DNA of 64,000 bases from Gallibacterium genomosp. 3 (GTDB lineage: Bacteria; Pseudomonadota; Gammaproteobacteria; Enterobacterales; Pasteurellaceae), in assembly GCF_001678475.1 (NCBI RefSeq), contig NZ_JTJR01000035.1:108729-172728 (forward strand), given 5' to 3'. Below, one piece after another: positions 59,163-64,000 of the stretch. The position numbers and the translations under genes are program-made. Numbering within the stretch: the stretch's first letter is position 1; the number at the start of each line of letters is the position of its first letter. The notes below the pieces were generated by a model, which was not told the origin of the DNA, did not search any database, and worked only from the letters and a program-made list of their open reading frames with translations.

Positions 59163-60118
59163 GTAGTCCATTTCATTTCCCATCTCTCGTGTGGGACGAA
59201 ATTATTGCCATTTATCTCTTTTTATTAGGGATTTCAGCTGGTGCTACAATGTTAGCTGTATTATTAAAACGCAGTGGTCTAGCAGGCTCAAACCCAGCAC
59301 AGAATAATGTGATTCGTTGTGCAGCAATTATTGCACCTGTCACTATTATTTTAGGTTTAGTCATTTTGATCTTCCACCTTACCAAACCTTGGACATTCTG
59401 GTATTTGATGTTCAATTACCACCACACGTCAATTATGTCTATGGGGGTAATGTTATTCCAAATCTATATGGCATTCCTTTTATTATGGTTAGCCTTTATT
59501 TTCCAAGATTTGGTAGCACAACTAATTAATCGTTTTGTACCAAAACTTAGCTTTATTCATCGTATTATCGTGAATTTAGCCCGTTTTAGTTCACCAATAG
59601 AAATCATCTTAATTTTCCTTTCTGTTCTGTTAGGAGCTTATACTGGTTTCTTATTATCAGCATTAATTAGTTATCCAATGTTGAATAACCCAGTATTGCC
59701 TGTTTTATTCCTTGCATCAGGAACATCTTCAGGTATTGCAGCATTAATCTTGGCGACCGTATTATTTACCAAAGAAAGTACTCATTCAGCAGCACTTAAC
59801 TTTGTCCACAAATTTGAATTGCCTGTTGTCTTAATTGAAGCTTTCCTATTATTTGCATTCTGTATTGGTTTATATTTAGGCGGCGGACAAAAGACTGTGG
59901 CAATCTATAATGCAGTCGGCAGTGGTTTCTGGGCATATGTATTCTGGATTGGTTTAGTCGGTATCGGATTAGTTGTACCAACACTATTAAACGCAATCGC
60001 TTCAAATGATATGAAACATCGCAAAGGTTTCATCATTTTGGTGACAACATTAAGTTTAATTGGTGTATTATGCTTACGTTTCTGGGCATTATATGCGGGG
60101 CAAATGACCCTTGCTTAA
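59159..60118 (+). CDS. nrfD: Membrane quinol dehydrogenase subunit NrfD
   Basis: Inner-membrane subunit (319 residues, eight to nine helices) that oxidises menaquinol and passes electrons to NrfC. The family segments VWDEIIAIYLFLLGISAGATM and SYPMLNNPVLPVLFLASGTSSGIAAL (around residues 170-198) are present. It overlaps nrfC by 4 nt. A strong hairpin follows before nrfE. Confidence 0.95.
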   Translation: MSSPFHFPSLVWDEIIAIYLFLLGISAGATMLAVLLKRSGLAGSNPAQNNVIRCAAIIAPVTIILGLVILIFHLTKPWTFWYLMFNYHHTSIMSMGVMLFQIYMAFLLLWLAFIFQDLVAQLINRFVPKLSFIHRIIVNLARFSSPIEIILIFLSVLLGAYTGFLLSALISYPMLNNPVLPVLFLASGTSSGIAALILATVLFTKESTHSAALNFVHKFELPVVLIEAFLLFAFCIGLYLGGGQKTVAIYNAVGSGFWAYVFWIGLVGIGLVVPTLLNAIASNDMKHRKGFIILVTTLSLIGVLCLRFWALYAGQMTLA

Positions 60119-60135
60119 CTACAAGGACTTAGAGA

Positions 60136-60177
60136 GAAAGTGATATGTTGTTAAACAACATATCACTTTCATTTTTT
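60136..60177 (+). terminator. Strong hairpin between nrfD and nrfE
   Basis: The arms 60136-60152 and 60154-60170 are perfectly complementary (17 nt each), followed by ATTTTTTAA. It looks like a full terminator or strong attenuator, so the maturation genes may be expressed less than nrfABCD. Confidence 0.85.
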
Positions 60178-60206
60178 AACTTTACTCCTGATGTAATGAT
60201 ATTTTT

Positions 60207-62117
60207 ATGCTAGCGGAATTAGGATTTATCAGCTTATTATTCGTGACAATATTCACGGCGTGTTTAACACTACTGCCTGCCTACGGCATCTGGCGTAAAA
60301 ATTCATTTCTAATGCAACTCGCTCAGCCATTGAGCTTACTCTATGCTATTTTTACTACCACAACGCTAGTAATTCTGGCTTATGCCTTTGCGACCAATGA
60401 TTTTTCATTAGAATATGTTGCCCAACATTCTAATTCTCATCTTCCCCTGTTTTATCAAATTGCAGCAACATGGGGTGGGCATGAAGGCTCAATGTTATTC
60501 TGGTTATTCTCACTTTCAATTTGGACAGGTTGCTTTGCGTGGTTCAATCGTCACACTGATCCTCGATTGATCACAATGACACTTTCCATTATGGGGTTAA
60601 TCGGTTTTTGTTTTGCCCTATTTATTTTAGGTTTATCTAATCCTTTTCAACGCTTATTCCCTGCTGCACTTGAAGGACGTGATCTCAATCCAATGTTGCA
60701 GGATATTGGCTTAATCGTACATCCACCGTTGCTATATCTAGGATATGTTGGTTTTGCAATTAATTTTGCCTTAATCATTGCCTCACTAATCACCCAACAA
60801 TTTAATGCAGCATTAGCACGCCTATGCCGTCCTTGGGTTCTCGCCTCTTGGGCATTTCTCACAGTAGGTATTATTTTAGGATCCTGGTGGGCATATTATG
60901 AATTAGGTTGGGGTGGCTGGTGGTTTTGGGATCCTGTCGAAAATGCCTCTTTAATGCCTTGGTTATTAGCCACTGGTTTATTACACGGCTTAATCATTTA
61001 TGAAAAACGAGGCATTTTGATTTACTGGGTAATGCTATTATCTATTTTTACCTTTGCTTTAAGCCTGTTAGGCACTTTTATCGTACGTTCAGGTGTTCTC
61101 GCTTCTGTACACGCATTTACCATTGATCCACAACGTGGTCACGCTCTATTGGCAATCTTCTTTTTATTTACCATAGGTGGCTTAATCCTGTTTGCACTAC
61201 GTGCCAATAATCCTCCTTCCATTGTACGTTTCCATGCGATATCTAAAGAATCAGCACTACTTATTACTAATATACTATTTGCATTAGCAACACTGATTGT
61301 CTTTGTCGGTACTTTTTATCCAATGATTTTTACTATGATGGGCTGGGGTAGTATTTCTGTCGGTACACCTTATTTTAACCGTCTGTTTCTGCCATTATTA
61401 TTTCTCTTATTAGGTTTGATGATTTTTGCCCCACAAGCAACCTGGCAAAAGCTTCCACTTGCCAAGATAAAACGAGCTAGCTATTGGGTTATTCCCGCAA
61501 TTATACTGACCTTTTTACAAATTTGGCAACAACACACTTTTCAAACGATTGAGATAACTTCATTATCCCCGATTGCTATCAGTTTATTAATCCTTGCTTG
61601 GTGGATGTTGTTTAATACATTATTTGCTCGTTGGTATTTTGACCTAAAACAGTGGGGTATGCGTTTAGCTCACATAGGTCTAGCAATCAGTGTTATTGGT
61701 GGCACAATCAGCAATTATTACGCTGAAGAAATCAGTGTCAAAATGAAAGCAGGAGATACCCAAACCTTACACCAATATCAATTTACTTATTTAGGTTATC
61801 GTAACGAAATTGGTCCAAACTATACGGCAGAAAAAACTTTTTTTGCAATTCATCAATGGCAAAAACCGATTGCTCAGGTCAGTGCAGAACGCCGTTTTTA
61901 TGATGTGCGCACGATGAATATGAGCGAAGTTGGTATTGTTTGGGGTTGGTTCCAAGATCTCTATATTGTGATGGGGAATAAACTCTCTCCCGATGAATTT
62001 GCTTTCCGCCTACACTATAAACCTTATATTCGTTGGTTATGGTTTGGTGGATTATTAGTTATGCTAGGTGGTTTCTTAGCTATGTGGGCGGCAAGAAAAC
62101 CAAAATTAAAAGGATAA
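60207..62117 (+). CDS. nrfE: Haem lyase subunit NrfE (CcmF homologue)
   Basis: Large inner-membrane protein (636 residues, about 14 helices) needed to attach the special CWTCK haem of NrfA. It carries the tryptophan-rich haem-handling motif WGGWWFWDPVENASLMPWL and the preceding histidine region (WGGHEGSMLFW), as in CcmF. Paired with nrfF and nrfG downstream it forms the dedicated lyase. The start ATG is at 60207. Confidence 0.94.
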   Translation: MLAELGFISLLFVTIFTACLTLLPAYGIWRKNSFLMQLAQPLSLLYAIFTTTTLVILAYAFATNDFSLEYVAQHSNSHLPLFYQIAATWGGHEGSMLFWLFSLSIWTGCFAWFNRHTDPRLITMTLSIMGLIGFCFALFILGLSNPFQRLFPAALEGRDLNPMLQDIGLIVHPPLLYLGYVGFAINFALIIASLITQQFNAALARLCRPWVLASWAFLTVGIILGSWWAYYELGWGGWWFWDPVENASLMPWLLATGLLHGLIIYEKRGILIYWVMLLSIFTFALSLLGTFIVRSGVLASVHAFTIDPQRGHALLAIFFLFTIGGLILFALRANNPPSIVRFHAISKESALLITNILFALATLIVFVGTFYPMIFTMMGWGSISVGTPYFNRLFLPLLFLLLGLMIFAPQATWQKLPLAKIKRASYWVIPAIILTFLQIWQQHTFQTIEITSLSPIAISLLILAWWMLFNTLFARWYFDLKQWGMRLAHIGLAISVIGGTISNYYAEEISVKMKAGDTQTLHQYQFTYLGYRNEIGPNYTAEKTFFAIHQWQKPIAQVSAERRFYDVRTMNMSEVGIVWGWFQDLYIVMGNKLSPDEFAFRLHYKPYIRWLWFGGLLVMLGGFLAMWAARKPKLKG

Positions 62118-62120
62118 ATT

Positions 62121-62666
62121 ATGAAACGCTGGTTACTCTTTATTCCTGTAATAGTGATCTTTGGGTTTGTCATTACGTTATTTTTCGGCTTAACCCAAGA
62201 TCCATTACAAAAAATGCGAGATCATTTGCAAAAACCTCTTCCTACTTTCGCCCTAGCTGACTTAGAAAACAGTAGCAAAACCTGGCAGAATTCAGATTTT
62301 CCGCAGGGGCAAGTCTATCTAATCAATATTTGGGGTAGTTGGTGTCAATATTGCAAACAAGAATTTCCATTACTGCATAAAATCACTCAACAATATCAGA
62401 TTCCAATCATTGGTATTGATTACTTAGATAAACGAGAAAATGCGCTAGCAACCTTACAGCAATTAGGCAATCCATTTAAACTCAATGCTTATGACAGTAA
62501 AGGCATATTAGCCGCAGAACTTGGAATTAATGGCGCACCTTATACCTTTATCATCGATAAAAAAGGGATAATCCGTTACTTTTTCGATGGTGGTGCAATC
62601 AATGAAACTATTTGGCAACAACAGATGTTACCCTTGATTCAACAATTACAAACGGAATCACTATGA
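62121..62666 (+). CDS. Thiol:disulfide interchange protein, DsbE/CcmG-like
   Basis: Membrane-anchored periplasmic thioredoxin (181 residues). It has an N-terminal anchor (RWLLFIPVIVIFGFVITLFFG) and a thioredoxin domain with NIWGSWCQYCKQEFPLL (active-site CQYC) and the cis-proline GAPYTFIID. It probably keeps apocytochrome cysteines reduced for haem attachment and is the nrf-specific DsbE homologue known from Haemophilus. It begins 3 nt after nrfE and overlaps nrfF by 4 nt. Confidence 0.93.
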   Translation: MKRWLLFIPVIVIFGFVITLFFGLTQDPLQKMRDHLQKPLPTFALADLENSSKTWQNSDFPQGQVYLINIWGSWCQYCKQEFPLLHKITQQYQIPIIGIDYLDKRENALATLQQLGNPFKLNAYDSKGILAAELGINGAPYTFIIDKKGIIRYFFDGGAINETIWQQQMLPLIQQLQTESL

Positions 62667-63118
62667 AACGCATAATTCTCCTTTTGTTCGCTATTTGTAG
62701 CCTTGCTCAGGCAGAAATTGTTGATACATTTCAGTTTCATTCACCTGAAGCCCAACAGCGTGCAATTGCATTAGCAAAGACTTTACGTTGCCCACAGTGC
62801 CAAAATCAGAATTTAGTCGAGTCTAATGCCGCTGTTGCTTATGATTTACGCCTTGAAGTCTATCAAATGGTGAATCAAGGCAAAAGTAATGACGAGATTA
62901 TTGCCATAATGACCGATCGTTTCGGTAATTTTGTTCGTTACGATCCACCATTCACTACCAATACCTATTTATTGTGGCTATTGCCACTATTTGGCGTAAT
63001 TTTGGCTCTTGTGTGTAGTGGATTTTATTTATATAAACGTAAACAAACACGCCATTTGAGCGCACAACAACAGCAACAATTACAAGCCTTTCTGCAACAA
63101 CAGGATCACCATGACTAA
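62663..63118 (+). CDS. nrfF: Haem lyase subunit NrfF (CcmH homologue)
   Basis: Small periplasmic thiol protein (151 residues). A signal peptide (MKRIILLLFAICSLAQA) precedes the CcmH-type motif LRCPQCQNQNLVESNA with two cysteines, then a C-terminal membrane helix (TYLLWLLPLFGVILALVCSG). The ATG at 62663 overlaps the previous stop; the longer upstream frame starting with TTG is rejected. It presents the apo-NrfA CWTCK site to the lyase. Confidence 0.94.
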   Translation: MKRIILLLFAICSLAQAEIVDTFQFHSPEAQQRAIALAKTLRCPQCQNQNLVESNAAVAYDLRLEVYQMVNQGKSNDEIIAIMTDRFGNFVRYDPPFTTNTYLLWLLPLFGVILALVCSGFYLYKRKQTRHLSAQQQQQLQAFLQQQDHHD

Positions 63119-63914
63119 TCTATTTTTCTTTATCTGTATCGGCTTAGCATTGATGATTATTCTCTTAATATTGTATTGCTATCGCCCTAGTCAAACACCT
63201 GATTATGAAAACCAGCAGCTAAATCAACAGTTATTAACACAACAATTAGCATATAGTAAGCGTTGCAATCCTCAATTAGTTAATGAAAGTGCTTACCGTT
63301 TCCTACAAGAACAAAAAACGTTTACTACATCACAAAACTTAAGCTTTTATCATCGTAATAGGGCAATATTATTAGGCATAATCATTTTTCTCTTAGTGCT
63401 AACTTATTATGCAACTACTCAACGTTGGCAAGCTGTTTTGCATCATCAAGCACAACCCGTTGTCACCTCTACACCACAAAAGCAGAATGAGGATATGATT
63501 CTCACTATACAGCGCAAACTACGTGAAAATCCCAATCAAGGCGAAAATTGGTATGAATTAGGTTTAGCCTATGCACAAAATAATGAATTTGATCATGCTT
63601 TAGAAGCCTACTCCCGAGCAGTCATTATTTTAGGCCGACAACCACAAATTCTTGGCGCCGCCGCAACTGCACTTTATTATCAAAATAATCAAACGATCAC
63701 TGAACAAGCACAGCAATGGCTTGATGAGGCACTTAAAAAAGATCCAGAAGATACCACTTCACTCTTACTATTAGCTAATTATGCTTTCCAACAAGAAAAC
63801 TATTCTCAAGCGATTAAGCTATGGCAACAAATCTTGGATAGTCAACGTAAAGTCGATCGGAAACTATTAATTAGAATGATGAATATTGCAGAGGAAAAAA
63901 TTAGAGTGCAGTAA
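63111..63914 (+). CDS. nrfG: Haem lyase subunit NrfG (TPR, CcmI-like)
   Basis: TPR protein (267 residues) that binds the NrfA C-terminus and guides it to NrfEF. Two membrane helices (about residues 4-23 and 85-103) are followed by a periplasmic region with TPR units, for example NWYELGLAYAQNNEFDHALEAYSRA. The length and the N-terminal CcmI-like part distinguish it from shorter NrfG proteins. It overlaps nrfF by 8 nt. The last 86 nt of the window hold no feature. Confidence 0.9.
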   Translation: MTNLFFFICIGLALMIILLILYCYRPSQTPDYENQQLNQQLLTQQLAYSKRCNPQLVNESAYRFLQEQKTFTTSQNLSFYHRNRAILLGIIIFLLVLTYYATTQRWQAVLHHQAQPVVTSTPQKQNEDMILTIQRKLRENPNQGENWYELGLAYAQNNEFDHALEAYSRAVIILGRQPQILGAAATALYYQNNQTITEQAQQWLDEALKKDPEDTTSLLLLANYAFQQENYSQAIKLWQQILDSQRKVDRKLLIRMMNIAEEKIRVQ

Positions 63915-64000
63915 TCTGTATTACTCAAATTGTTGACCAAACCTGAAATTAATCACAAATCTTAATAAATGTCTAATGGATTCCCTCTCACACTTGCCCG

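Overview
The window is chromosomal DNA of a Pasteurellaceae bacterium (Haemophilus/Pasteurella/Actinobacillus relatives). The evidence is low GC, Haemophilus-like gene order in several blocks (isc operon, nrf operon, clpP-clpX after tig, a UxuR/TRAP hexuronate cluster), and an inverted pair of the 9-mer AAGTGCGGT, the Haemophilus-type DNA uptake word, forming the terminator after tig. I cannot name the genus from sequence alone.

Layout. 1-5554: dipeptide ABC transporter dppA (5' cut by the window edge), dppB, C, D, F. 5668-7058: AT-rich accessory stretch with one unrecognised gene and the frameshifted remnant of a gene before it. 7059-12518: complete isc iron-sulfur operon on the minus strand (iscR-S-U-A-hscB-hscA-fdx-iscX) with an IscR-type operator over its promoter. 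12618-14308: trmJ and suhB, divergent. 14361-24110: a hexuronate regulon of two divergent units: TRAP permease genes, a GH31 glycosidase, uxuR and uxuA leftward; the TRAP binding protein, an SDR oxidoreductase and uxaC rightward. Four UxuR-like operators and one CRP-like site lie between them. 24180-32427: gapA, fadR, nhaB, dsbB, arcB, menH, menB. 32527-34404: an AT-rich surface-glycan acyltransferase with a G9 tract inside the reading frame, so probably phase variable. 34489-40968: the glycyl-tRNA synthetase genes glyQ and glyS with small redox and secreted-protein genes between them, split by an inserted element. 41294-43248: nagB-nagA. 43454-43810: four tRNA genes. 43845-48777: a YeeZ-like protein, cytochrome b561, tig, clpP, clpX. 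49019-53057: tehA-like transporter, xylB, xylA. 53328-55942: C-S lyase and NhaC antiporter. 56313-63914: nrfABCD and the nrfE/dsbE-like/nrfF/nrfG maturation genes for ammonia-forming nitrite reduction.

The most unusual locus is 36559-38389. The first 98 bp of glyS, from the start codon, occur twice as identical direct repeats 1,831 bp apart. The DNA between them carries two AT-rich genes not needed for glycyl-tRNA synthesis: a GIY-YIG-type (T5orf172-like) protein with a C-terminal membrane anchor, and a protein with two N-terminal membrane segments and a soluble tail. It looks like a small cargo element that inserted at the glyS start and rebuilt the gene's 5' end, leaving the old start as a 39-codon stub. 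A role in defence is a hypothesis only.

Physiology: the window suggests a host-associated facultative anaerobe that uses peptides, xylose, amino sugars and uronates, respires nitrite to ammonia under predicted FNR and NarP control, senses quinone redox state through ArcB and has menaquinone synthesis genes. Predicted CRP sites before xylA, in the uronate regulon and upstream of gapA suggest catabolite control. All assignments come from reading the sequence and recalled family knowledge; no database search was run.
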